Part shown: piece after piece, positions 40,528 through 50,933 of the stretch | How positions within the stretch are numbered: the first letter of the stretch is position 1 | Layout of the letters: each line of letters starts with the position of its first letter | Source of the DNA: Micromussa lordhowensis | Taxonomy: Eukaryota > Cnidaria > Anthozoa > Scleractinia > Lobophylliidae | Direction of reading: 5' to 3' | Assembly (NCBI GenBank): GCA_964020085.1 | Contig: OZ026599.1 | Span: 30,859,125 to 30,923,124 of the forward strand | DNA: 64,000 nt | Notes under the pieces: generated by a model | What the model saw: the letters and a program-made list of their open reading frames with translations, nothing else | Databases searched by the model: none | Told to the model about the DNA's origin: nothing | Translations under genes and position numbers: made by a program

Positions 40528-41171
40528 ATGGAAATACCAAACTATGATAGTGGTGAGAAATAAAATAATGGTTTCAAACGATTACACGAATACATGCCGA
40601 AAAACACATTTAGGATGCTTTTAGCGGGTAATTCTGGTTCAGGCAAAACGAATCTATTAAGTCATATATTGCAGTATCCTTTGATCTATTATGATCAGAT
40701 CCCCATTTGTATGCCAAAAATCTGGATCAAGATAAGTATATGAATTTAATTGATAAGATGAATGGAATAAGTGAACAGGTTGGTTACCCGGTTTTGATAG
40801 CAAGCAATAATGAAATCATACCTGTCGACCAGCTACAAGATACTGATATGCAAAGAGTTGTTATATTTGACGATTATGTGTGTGAAAAAGTACAGAAACC
40901 TCTGATAGACTATTTCATTCAAGGACGACATAAAAACTGCTCTGTGATATATCTCACACAATCTTTTTATGGATGCCCTAAAGCGATCAGATTGAATTGT
41001 AGCCATTTTTGTCTGTATGATTTTCCATCCTCAAGAGAAAGAAATTTAATATCTCAAGAATTGGAAATTGATAAAGAAAAGTATATTAAAGCAACCAACA
41101 AACCATACTCTTTCTGTTATGTGGACAAACCAATGAAAACAGTGAAGAGAAACTTTTATGGAAATATCTAA
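40528..41171 (+). pseudogene. FtsK/A32-like DNA-packaging ATPase, broken
   Basis: The frame opens at an ATATATG start at 40528, meets an in-frame TAA at 40561, and stays in the same frame through a second ATG at 40594. It carries a clear Walker A motif, LLAGNSGSGKTNLL. It then loses frame at about 40697-40710 (TGA at 40741). The rest lies in another frame from 40707 to 41171, with Walker B RVVIFDDYV, a glutamine/aspartate-rich sensor region, QGRHKNCSVIYLTQS and a C-terminal KRNFYGNI. This is the layout of the genome-packaging ATPases of Polinton-like viruses, usually 210-250 residues. One stop plus one single-base frameshift inactivate it. It is followed after 11 bp by the fibre-like gene. 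Confidence 0.8.
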
Positions 41172-41182
41172 ATTATTCATAT

Positions 41183-42187
41183 ATGGGTTTTATAAACGAC
41201 TTCAAAAACTATTTTCATCATTATGGCCATGTTAAAGTTTCTGCTAAAAGAGGACCAGCTGGTAGAGATGGTATCGGCTTCAAACTAACAGATGATGGTA
41301 ATTTTGATATTGATGGAAAACGATTGACTGATGTAGCTGACTCAATTGACGATGGTGATGTAGTTAATTTAAAAGTATTAAAGGGACATACTCAAGTTAG
41401 TCAAAATAATGATCATTTACAACCAAGTTTTCGATTTTATTTAGGATTTGGTGACAATAGTCAATTAACTGTAGAGTCACCAGCAAATACATCATCGAAC
41501 CATTTCTTTCAAAATCATAAAGTACACAATGATGCTTATATAATTGAGAAAGCAGGTTATGATACTGGTTTCTATGGAGAAGCATGGTAAAGTATAAAAA
41601 TGAAAGGTAATCAATTAGATAGTGGTAGTTATACTTCTATTTTTGAAATATTTGTTATTGGCGATGTTGGTGGTTTTCTTGTTGATGATACAATAATTTA
41701 TCATGTCTATGGTGATAGTCATTATACGATTAATACATTCGACAGTGACAAATTTGATAGTCAATACACTAAATCAATTATTCAATTCACTACTGATGGA
41801 GAAGCTGGAGTGGATGATGGGATAAAATTTCAAATCCGTTATTTTGGTAGTCAATATAATAAAAATGTGAGATTTCTCTTTTATTCAAGGGTAATTAAGG
41901 GTAAACAGTCGACAAGTTTTGACCATACTGTTTTTAATGTTCGTGACGTCCAAGATAATCATAAGATTCTCTATTTTGAGAATTTGAATCTCAATGGTAA
42001 TCTCATTGATGGTTTAGGTGATCCTGAACATCTCGATAGTGCCACCAATAAAAAATATGTCGACACAGAAAATGCCAAGCAAGACATTGCTATTGCTGAT
42101 AAAGCCAGCAAGGTGTATGTGGATGGGGAAATAAGAAAGGTAAGTGTAGATACAACACCATTGTTACCAAGAGACGGTAGTAGAAGC
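41183..42187 (+). pseudogene. Fibre-like protein with collagen-type motif, nonsense-mutated and truncated
   Basis: The first frame (41183-41590, 135 residues) and the second (41600 onward) are the same frame, separated only by TAA at 41588. A single nonsense change therefore splits one gene. Near residue 25 is a short collagen-like GPAGRDG. The middle is beta-rich (FEIFVIGD, DTIIYHVYGDSHY, IKFQIRYFGSQY). The end has the pattern of trimeric phage/virus fibres: LNGNLIDGLGDPEHLDSATN, KKYVDTENAKQD, KASKVYVDGEI, then PRDGSRS. After DGSRS the sequence changes character at about 42187 and the frame runs on into unrelated DNA to 42271. The role would be host attachment, by analogy with adenovirus and tailed-phage fibres. 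The start is in ATATATG. Confidence 0.65.
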
Positions 42188-42189
42188 CA

Positions 42190-43090
42190 CACATGTCCAA
42201 TACTCTCAACCAGATTCCAGTTCACAAAACCTAGAGTCCGATGGAGTCTAGTCGGAAACCATTTGAGTTAACGGAAGTCTAGTCATATGATGAAACCGGA
42301 AGTGTTGATTCTTTGAGAAGAGAAGGGTTGGAAAGTAGTCCGATGGAGTCCACTGGATCCATTGGAGACATAACGATTCCGATGGAATCTGTGGTAGTCT
42401 AGTCGGGCCATGAGTCAAAACAAGCATACTGCACTTGCACAAAAGGGAATAGCTAGAACGCCGGCAAAAAACGACTAATACATAAACACTCCTCGTTCTT
42501 AAAACACAAAAAGGAATAGCTAGAGCAGTTAGTCGAACCAACCGATAAACGCCAGCGAAAAACAATTAATACATAAACATTCCTGGTTCTAAAAACACAA
42601 AACGCCGGGTAAACATTTTGTCGAAACGACCGATGAACGTGAAAGACCGCTTAAATCCATAAACATCCGCTTGCTTTAAAAACTTAAAACACTCCTCGTT
42701 CTTAAAACACAAAAAGGAATAGCTAGAGCAGTTAGTCGAAACGACCGATAAACGCCGGCGAAAAACGACTAATACATAAACACCGACCGATAAACGCCGG
42801 CGAAAAACGAGTAATACATAAACACTCCTCGTTCTTAAAACACAAAAAGGAATAGCTAGAGCAGTTAGTCGAACCGACCGATAAACGCCGGCGAAAGACG
42901 ACTAATACATAAACACCGACCGAAAACGCCGGCGAAAAACGACTAATACATAAACATTCCTCGTTCTAAAAACACAAAAGGACTGGTAAACAGTTTGTCG
43001 AAACGACCGATGAACGTGAAAGACCGCTTAAATCCATAAACATAGGGTATGCTTGCTTTAAAAACTTAAAAGTTAGTATATACGTAACAT
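42190..43090. repeat. Imperfect repeat block with CGATAAACGCCGGCG unit
   Basis: From about 42440 a unit of roughly 100 bp recurs four or more times in full or partial form. It includes CTCGTTCTTAAAACACAAAA, GGAATAGCTAGAGCAGTTAG, CGATAAACGCCGGCG and CTAATACATAAACA. Copies start near 42487, 42689, 42826 and 42957. The first 200 bp (42236-42400) instead carry CCGATGGA/TCCATTGGA words like the satellite at 51430-52275. No gene is supported. Confidence 0.75.
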
Positions 43091-43531
43091 ATTTCCAGAA
43101 AAAAATTTTGTTCCAAAAAAACATAAAAGGGAGTTTAACCGTGAACCGGCTGATAATTTACGCAATGCAAAAACCGCGAATGGCATTAATGCATAATCTT
43201 TCCTCGTTTTAAAAACAGAAAAGGGAGTATAACATTTTTTTCCGCCTGTTTATTTGTGTTAGACTCAGCATTAAGAGGTAGGCGCATCGACTCTAGACGT
43301 AGGTGAACAGACAATCTGCGAAACGACCCGTAGGCGAAACAACGGGTTACCTACTGCACGTGTCACAATTCATTCTTGAATTTCTAGGTAACGAACGAAT
43401 TAACTGATATATCAATATATTAGAATAAGCCACAACAAGTAACTGATCTCTTGTAATAAGATAACTCGTTCTTTAATATAATTGGGTTGGAAAAATATGC
43501 TCTGGTTCCAAAGAACCGTCATGTAATTGTA
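43091..43531. other. No gene seen
   Basis: AT-rich to mixed DNA without a convincing open frame. A short imperfect inverted repeat involving GTAGGTGAACAGAC and GGGTTACCTAC lies at about 43299-43357. Nothing else can be supported. Confidence 0.5.
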
Positions 43532-43874
43532 ACTCAATTTTGTAACATAACTTCTAAAATGGCGTTTAGGTTTGTTTCATAGGTGGTTTTGTTAGTGCGA
43601 TCCGATTTCTTCCTGGGCAGTTCATTGAGGTGGAAAAGCATCTTGTACTACTACAAAAAATTGTGTAACATAACTTCCTTTAAGTGCTACTGCGAAATTG
43701 CTGGCCATAGTGTTCATATTTATGCCATGTTTCCTGTTAGCTTGGTGTTGTCAGTGCGATCCGATTTCTCTCTGGGCAGTTCGTTGAGGTGAACAAGCAT
43801 CTCGTGCCACTAATATCATTCTGTAACATATAAATTCCTTTAAGTACTACTTCGAAATTGGGGCCCATGGTGTG
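43532..43874. repeat. 160-bp direct repeat, interrupted by a transposon
   Basis: A unit containing AGTGCGATCCGATTTC, CTGGGCAGTTC, TTGAGGTG, AAGCATCT and TGTAACATA recurs at about 43590 and 43750, with a partial copy before 43580. The second copy is interrupted at about 43875 by the long-inverted-repeat element. Confidence 0.75.
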
Positions 43875-45202
43875 CAGTAGTAGGAAAACACCGGTTCTGC
43901 CGAGGGACACAGGGACACAGTGACGTCACAATACCCTAAGGGGTTGACGTCATCAAAAATGATGACATCATAATCTAAAAATAAAATAGTCACATCATCG
44001 GGATGGGGTACTGCCGAGGGGACACAGGGACACAGTGACGTCACAATACCCTAAGGAGTTGACGTCATCAAAAATGATGACTTCATAATCTAAAAATAGA
44101 ATAGTGACATTATAGGAATGGGGTGTCATTGGAAGTATTACGTCATAATCTTAAAATGGGTAGAATGATGTCATAGAATTATTTTTAGTACCAGAGGTCA
44201 TGTGATTTTTTCATTAAGTGTTTTTAATAAAGTTCATGATGTGAAATAATGTATGACCATTGTTCTGTTCAATTACTTCTGTTGTTTAACGTATTAGATC
44301 TGTGCAGTATTGAGAACAAAGAAATGATTGTAGTATTTACCTCGCCTTGATAAAGTAGATGAAACAAGAGCATATGAAATGTATAGAAACTTTGAACTAG
44401 AGCAAAACGAAACTCAAGACGAATGTTTGAAGTTTGATTGGAATGAATACCAGTAAAATAAAATTATAAACACTTTTTGTGTGAAACTAATCGTTTTTCA
44501 ATAAAGTTCATTACTTGAAGAAGTTCATTGTTCTATTCGAATAGTTTGTTCAAGCGTATCAGCTCCGTACAGTATTCATAACAGAGAAATGATTAATAAA
44601 TTTGATTTCTGAAGATGGATCACATATACAGAAATCATATGGCCCCTGCAGCTAGCGGTAAGTCATATTTTACAACGACAAGTCGGGCCGAGGTAAGAAA
44701 CCTAGTTTTGAATACCACCGCACCCCGATGTGGTGGTTTTCACTTAAATGATAATATTCACCATTGTCCCATGACTGAGTGTCACGCGTTTTGGTTATGG
44801 TTTCAAACTTATGTCATGTAATTTGGGCTCTTTTAACCCCGATTGGTTCATGAAAATATCAGTTAAGTTTTATCTGAACTGTCAGCTTTGCTGACGAGAG
44901 AGAGACAGAGTGAATATATTATTCGGCTTAGCTAACTGCTCGAGTTTTCCGCTCCGTTAGTCACGCACTGAATCCACTTTCAACCCTAGATTTGCATACA
45001 AACTCCAACGGAAAAGCCCATGGGACAGCTCTACCATTGAAATTACAACAATAAAAGTTCAGAGCGCTAATTAATTGTCAACACGCGAACAATAAATATT
45101 TTTTAACAACACGCTTCTGGAATATTACTTTTATTCGCGAATGCAAAAATAATACACAGAGATTTGAAATGAATACACCAAAATTACAACAACTACGAAA
45201 TG
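43875..45202 (+). repeat. Left inverted arm of the 3.9-kb transposon
   Basis: This arm of about 1.33 kb matches 46598-47806 in reverse orientation. It has one extra 114-bp tandem copy (43898-44011 and 44012-44126) that the right arm lacks, which accounts for the length difference. CRE-type palindromes TGACGTCA lie at 43921, 43945, 44036 and 44060. AATAAA words and donor-like GGTAAGT (near 44654) also occur and are mirrored in the other arm. Confidence 0.9.
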
Positions 45203-45582
45203 TCTATCACGTTAAAATCGCCAAAAGCGCCAAAAAACACCACATTTTAGCGTTGCGTTTTCCCTGGGCGCGCTTTAAACCTCGCGACGCGCGTGACTAA
45301 ACAGAAAACAAGCAATGGTTAAACTCAACTAATGATTTATTTACAACTATAATTACATCAAAATACGTACAATTAACACGAGTGAAAAACTATATACAAT
45401 CGATAGAAAAAACTATTTAAACAAACTATAAATCTCTAAACAAACTTGTAAAACAAAGCGTTTCGGGAAAAAATATGAACAAGTACTTCACAGCTAAAAA
45501 ACACGGCACCCTTTGAATTTCTAACAAAATACAACAAAAATACCCTACAATGATTTCACAATATTGTTTAAGTTTAAACTGG

Positions 45583-46588
45583 AAGAGGTGGAGGAGGAGA
45601 AGGAGGGGAAGGAGGAGGCGGAGGAGAAGGACTAGATGAAGGAAGAGGAGGCGGAGGAGGAGGAGGTGGAGGAGGGAAAACAATAGAATTGAGGAGGAGG
45701 AGGAGGAGGAGGAGGAGGAGGAGGAGGGAAAACAATAGAATTGAGGAGGAGGCGGAGGAGGAGGAGGAGGAGGAGGAGAGAAAACAATAGAATTGAGGAG
45801 GAGGAGGAGGAGGAGGAGGAGGAGGGGGAGGAGGAGGAAGAGGAGGAGGAGGAGGGAAAACAATAGAATTGAGGAAGAGGAGGAGGAGGAGGAGGAGGGA
45901 AAACAATAGAATTGAGGAGGAGGAGGAGGAGGAGGAGGAGGAGGAGGAGTAGGAGGAGGAGGAGGGGAAAACAATAGAATTGAGGAGGAGGAGGAGGAGG
46001 AGGAAAAACAATAGAATTGAGGAGGAGGCGGAGGAGGAGGAGGAGGAGGAGGGAAAACAATAGAATTGAAGAGGAGGAGGAGGAGGAGGAGGAGGAAAAA
46101 CAATAGAATTGAGGAGGAGGCGGAGGAGGAGGAGGAGGAGGAGGGAAAACAATAGAATTGAAGAGGAGGAGGAGGAGGAGGAGGAGGAGGGAAAACAATA
46201 GAAATGTGGTGGTGGAGGTGGTGGAAAACAATAGAAATGTGGTGGTGGTGGTGGTGGAAAACAATAGAAATGTGGTGGTGGAGGTGGTGGAAAACAATAG
46301 AAATGTGGTGGTGGTGGTGGTGGAAAACAATAGAAATGTGGTGGTGGTGGTGGTGCAAAACAATAGAAATGAGGTGGTGGTGGTGGTGGAAAACAATAGA
46401 AATGTGGTGGTGGTGGTGGTGGAAAACAATAGAAATGTCGTGGTGGAGGTGGTGGAAAACAATAGAAATGTGGTGGTGGTGGTGGTGGAAAACAATAGAA
46501 ATGTGGTGGTGGTGGTGGTGGTGGTGGTGGTGGAAAACAATAGAAATGTGGTGGTGGTGGTGGTGGAAAACAATAGAATTGTGGTGGG
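45583..46588. repeat. GGA/GGT minisatellite with AAAACAATAGAA spacers
   Basis: About 1 kb of G-rich triplet repeats on the plus strand is broken at intervals by AAAACAATAGAATTG or AAAACAATAGAAATG. The left half (45583-46190) uses GGA and AAT-TG spacers. The right half (46200-46588) uses GGT and AAA-TG spacers, with a regular 33-bp unit. The spacer CAATAGAATTG is itself a small palindrome (CAAT/ATTG). The tract is nearly pure purine in the left half, so triplex or G-quadruplex folding is plausible. The Pro/Ser/Leu- or Trp/Val-rich frames read from it are artefacts. Confidence 0.95.
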
Positions 46589-46597
46589 TTTGTTAAT

Positions 46598-47806
46598 CAT
46601 TTCGTAGTTGTTGTAATTTTGGTGTATTCATTTCAAATCTCTGTGTATTATTTTTGCATTCGCGAATAAAAGTAATATTCAAGAAGCGTGTTGTTAAAAA
46701 ATATTTATTGTTCGCGTGTTGACAATTAATTAGCGCTCTGAACTTTTATTGTTGTAATTTCAATGGTAGAGCTGTCCCATGGGCTTTTCCGTTGGAGTTT
46801 GTATGCAAATCTAGGGTTGAAAGTGGATTCAGTGCGTGACTAACGGAGCGGAAAACTCGAGCAGTTAGCTAAGCCGAATAATATATTTACTCTGTCTCTC
46901 TCTCGTCAGCAAAGCTGAGAGTTCAGATAAAACTTAACAGATATTTTCATGAACCAATCGGGGTTAAAAGAGCCCAAATTACATGACATAAGTTTGAAAC
47001 CATAACCAAAACGCGTGACACTCAGTCATGGGACAATGGTGAATATTATCATTTAAGTGAAAACCACCACATCGGGGTGTGCAGTGGTATTCAAAACTAG
47101 GTTTCTTACCTCGGCCCGACTTGTCGTTGTAAAATATGACTTACCGCTAGCTGCAGGGGCCATATGATTTCTGTATATGTGATCCATCTTCAGAAATCAA
47201 ATTTATTAATCATTTCTCTGTTATGAATACTGTACGGAGCTGATACGCTTGAACAAACTATTTGAATAGAACAATGAACTTCTTCAAGTAATGAACTTTA
47301 TTGAAAAACGATTAGTTTTACACAAACAGTGTTTACAATTTTATTTCACTGGTATTCATTCCAATCAAACATTCGTCTTGAGTTTCGTTTTGCTCTCGTT
47401 CAAAGTTTCTATACATTTCATATGCTCTTGTTTCATCTACTTTATCAAGGCGAGGTAAATACTACAATCATTTCTTTGTTCTCAATACTGCACAGATCTA
47501 ATACGTTAAACAACAGAAGTAATTGAACAGAACAATGGTCATACATTATTTCACATCATGAACTTTATTAAAAACACTTAATGAAAAAATCACATGACCT
47601 CTGGTACTAAAAATAATTCTATGACATCATTCTACCCATTTTAAGATTATGACGTAATACTTCCAATGACACCCCATCCCTATAATGTCACTATTCTATT
47701 TTTAGATTATGAAGTCATCATTTTTGATGACGTCAACCCCTTAGGGTATTGTGACGTCACTGTGTCCCTGTGTCCCTGGCGTAGAACCGGTGTTTTCCTA
47801 CTACTG
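46598..47806 (-). repeat. Right inverted arm of the 3.9-kb transposon
   Basis: Reverse complement of the left arm, with one copy instead of two of the 114-bp terminal unit. CRE-type TGACGTCA occurs at 47728 and 47752. The two arms differ by scattered single bases and small indels (for example TACGCCAGGG against TGCCGAGGG near the tip), so the copy is not brand new. Open frames in it are mirrored in the other arm and are not taken as genes. Confidence 0.9.
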
Positions 47807-47833
47807 TGTGCAAATTCGTTCAATGTTTTCCGG

Positions 47834-48221
47834 TCAGCGGGAAGTCGATTTCTCTTTTGGCAGACCGTCGAGATGCAGCCATTTAACGTAATCCAGGTCA
47901 AAGTAGAACCAGCTGTGGCGTTTCACATCAACATTGTTCAAAATAAAGTCCACTTGCCGCGCTCGTTTTTTTCCGCCTTGGTTGGTAGCCAACTTTGTGA
48001 AAGGAGTATCCAATGAGTAATCAGCTGCGGGGCACAGCCATTCCCCAAACAAAACAGCATTCAGTTTGAATGTTTCCTTGTCGCCAATGGGTTTTGCCTA
48101 GAACATTCTTTGATATTCTTCTGGCCACGACTTTAAAGAAAAAAAAAGCATTACCATTAATGCTTTCAAACAGTTCCCTCAGCTCCGCAATTACTTCTTG
48201 TTTGTTTAGCAAACGAAACAA
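47834..48221 (-). pseudogene. Possible coding remnant, unrecognised
   Basis: Two minus-strand frames in line look more like real protein than their surroundings. One is 48221-48021 (containing LLNKQEVIAELRELFESIN). The other is 48052-47834 (containing GEWLCPAADYSLDTPFTKL and FYFDLDYVKWLHLDG). The frame must change near 48100-48050, and a stop follows KSTSR at 47834. The amino-acid mix is balanced and there is no repeat bias. I do not recognise the family. It lies immediately outside the right end of the 3.9-kb transposon. Confidence 0.3.
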
Positions 48222-48254
48222 AAACGGAACGATACCTATTCAGAGTTGCCATGT

Positions 48255-49642
48255 CAAGCAATGCTCAACTAGTGTCGATGTGTGTTGTGTTTTATGGGGA
48301 TGGTGTTTGAAACATGACTGCCCGTCACACCACTTACGTTGTCTAAAAAATTAACGCACCTTCTTTGTTGTGATGAAATCCATGCGGCGTGGTCTGTGCC
48401 GTCAAAGTTAAAGGGATTAATACATACATGAAAAAAAGAGTATTACCATTTACGCATTTCAACTATCTACATTCATTAGCATATTTTTTGTTGTTGTTCG
48501 GCAAATGAGATATACTATAAAACCCATCCATGACCGCTATTTCTAAATCTGTTTTACAAGCGAGCTGTATATCAGCTATGTAAACATCGTTCTGTTTTAG
48601 CCTTTGCGTTTTTTTTTCAAATAACGCGCATTCGTCGTTTTATTATTGGATATGATTGCCGCACTGATTTTATCGTTCACCTTATTTCAATTGTTCTTTC
48701 AGTTCCTTGCCGCGTTAATCTATCTTACTGTCAATTATTTTTCTTGTTAGTTATCACACCGAAACTTGCTACGATAATCATCCAGAGTTGTAATGTCTTA
48801 TGATGCCTGAGTAGCTCGGATTTCCATTGTCTTTAACGTGATTGTTACGTTCCACTTCCCCCGATGTTTGAATAATATCACACCACCTTTGTTGTAATAT
48901 CAGTGCGGGGCGTTCCTACATTCATAGATTTTAATTTAAAGAAAAATCGCAGTGCTATGTACGCTTTGGAAATTAGTCTCCTTTATTGTTCGGGAAATGA
49001 GTTTGAGTGTGAAACTCCTCCGGAGTCGCCATTTCAGTTTAAGTTTGTTTCTTGTCGGAATGTTTCCTGCTTTGTTAACATTATTCAGTTTTACTCGTGA
49101 CATTGTTTTTAAACAACGCGCACTCTTTGTTCCATTATTTTTTCATCGCGGTGCTGTTTTGCCGTTTAACTTAATTCCATTTTTTTATCAGTCCTTTCCC
49201 AGTTTCTTTGTCTTAAATCCCTAATGGAAATTGCTGTTACTTGTCCACTTCGGCAATACATACAACAATGACCCCTTTAATTTACCTTTTGTTTTGCGTC
49301 CCCTGAGTCCTACTTTTCCCAACTAAGCAATTGCCACTGTTTAATAAAGAAGGCTATTTGAATTCTCAAGGGACAAGTACCAAACACCCATCATTTGTTA
49401 GATTGTGTGTGGTATTTGCAAGTGCGTTTGATTTAAAACATTCTCTGTTACTCGAGCCAGAGTACAGATCTTGCATGCTCACCGTGGCTGCCAATCACGT
49501 TCATCATTTGGATAAAAATCTTAACGATTGCCATGAGCACGACATCGATTGGAATCTTCTCCCCCAATGAATCTTCTCCCCCAGAGGTTCTTTTACTGTA
49601 ATATATTATAAACAAAATGCATGTATCCCTTCTTACTTTTAG
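48255..49642. other. No gene seen
   Basis: T-rich DNA with many short frames but none with recognisable protein character. A run of nine A lies at about 48137-48145 in TTTAAAGAAAAAAAAAG. Two diverged words, GCATTACCATTAATGC (48148) and AGTATTACCATTTACGC (48440), may come from one old repeat. Confidence 0.4.
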
Positions 49643-49802
49643 GCTTGCCAACTCTTCGGAAAAGGCATGAAGCAACGAGACACTACGATCCTCTTCGGAA
49701 TCCTTATTCTTGTGTCATTCTGCATGGGACATGCATGCGTGAATGTTCATGCATTCTGGACAGAACCTGTTATTCTTTGGGTAGCGTGTGCCATAACAAC
49801 AG
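49643..49802 (+). CDS. Possible internal exon of a membrane protein
   Basis: An acceptor-like TCTTACTTTTAG precedes GCT at 49643 and a donor-like CAG|GTATTT follows 49802. One frame is open across the 160 bp and contains a start-like Met (49667). It has two hydrophobic stretches, ILFGILILVSFCMG and EPVILWVACAITTG, that could be membrane segments of a four-pass protein. No neighbouring exon was found, and the other strand and frame are also open, so this is weak. It could equally be non-coding. Confidence 0.25.
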
Positions 49803-50635
49803 GTATTTATTCCTTTTAGATTTCTTCCAAACGTTTTGATGGTCTCTGATGTTATTTTACAATTGTAGAGCGTGTCGAGACTTACGTTCGTTAACAAGAT
49901 GAAGAAAAATATGCACTATTATCTTCCCGCTATGTTTGCAAGACGCTTTTGGTCACAGTTCGATTAGTCTGTTTAACCGCCAATTTTAGCGTAAATTTCA
50001 ACGTGTCTAGCACATGATGATTTTATTAGTAAGCCTAAGTTCTGCTATTTTATAATCTCGCCAACTCCACTAAGTTTGAATCGCAATACATTATAAACAA
50101 ACATAAAATACCATCAAGAAGAATTAAAAATCTCTCAGTGAAATTCCACACCTCTCTGCATGTTCTTAATTTGACCCTGAGCTGCTGCCTGCCAGTTTAA
50201 TATCCACCACGTTTTGTTTCCTCGTGCGCACAATGTTGTCTTTTCCTTAGAAAAAAAATGACATTTTAAGCACCTGATCCCCAGTTCAGTAGATATGGGG
50301 CGAACTCAGCGGAAGCGTACACACCATGAGGAAAAACCAGCATCATTCTCTTTTAATTGCCTTTTGTTTTCATTCTCCGAAAAAAATACACTCTATCCCG
50401 AACAAGTGTCCCCACATTACCTTAATTTTTGCCGTTATTAGCCATGACGTAACTGAAGGCGTGATTTCTTTAGTTACTATTTCGTCTTCATTCTTTTTAT
50501 ACTTTCAGTTTCCAAATAGTACTAGAACATTGGTCTGGTCTAATCATTAAATTTGGTGGTATATTAAAAATTTTAAAATTATAGTAATCCAGTCTTTGGT
50601 CCTCCTCATTTTTTACATTTAAAACCCTCTATTGG
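49803..50635. other. No gene seen
   Basis: AT-rich DNA. A short frame starting at 50326 has no recognisable motif. Nothing else is supported. Confidence 0.4.
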
Positions 50636-50930
50636 ACATTCACCACTGCAGATTGCAATTTCCTAATGGAAATTTCTTTTGGTTGCAAATACTAAGTGAT
50701 CCCTTGTTTCCCACCAAGAAGTAATTATAGAAAAATTTACAAAGTTTTTTCTAACCCAAACAACAGCAGACGCCTTCAAAGCATAATGGTTGCTATTGTG
50801 CCTTTAATTGTAAGGTCCTTAAGTGAGGTATTTCACTTCAATTGCCCATTCATTACTGCAGATTACAATTTGCTAGTGGTAATTTTTGATTCTGGACATA
50901 CCAATTCAACTCTAATTTTCCTTAAAGAAG
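50636..50930. repeat. Pair of diverged direct repeats
   Basis: ATTCACCACTGCAGATTGCA at 50638 and ATTCATTACTGCAGATTACA at about 50848 start two related stretches about 210 bp apart. The flanks match only loosely. An old duplicated transposon or satellite piece is likely. Confidence 0.4.
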
Positions 50931-50933
50931 TAA

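Larger units (their letters stand above)
43875..47806. mobile_element. 3.9-kb non-autonomous transposon with very long inverted repeats
   Basis: The element starts CAGTAGTAGGAAAACACCGG and ends with its inverse (CCGGTGTTTTCCTACTACTG). Arms of about 1.2-1.3 kb are nearly identical inverted copies. A flanking TGTG on both sides is a possible 4-bp target duplication, but it is too short and simple to be sure. The loop (45203-46597) holds about 380 bp of unique DNA with E2F-like GCGCCAAAA words and a 1-kb GGA/GGT minisatellite. No transposase is present, so mobility would depend on another copy. The superfamily cannot be set from ends alone; long arms recall foldback or Mutator-like elements. Confidence 0.85.

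Noticed and set aside
44615..44821. 68-codon frame in the left transposon arm, and the mirrored donor-like sites
   Set aside because: Kept only as a note: no second exon or known motif, and the arm is non-coding elsewhere.
45426..46607. Long frames of poly-Pro/Ser/Leu/Thr or Trp/Val on both strands
   Set aside because: They are direct readings of GGA and GGT triplet repeats in every frame.
43871..47812. Six-base TGTGCA as target duplication of the 3.9-kb transposon
   Set aside because: It works only if the ends are placed unevenly; with symmetric ends CAGTAG/CTACTG the shared flank is TGTG only.
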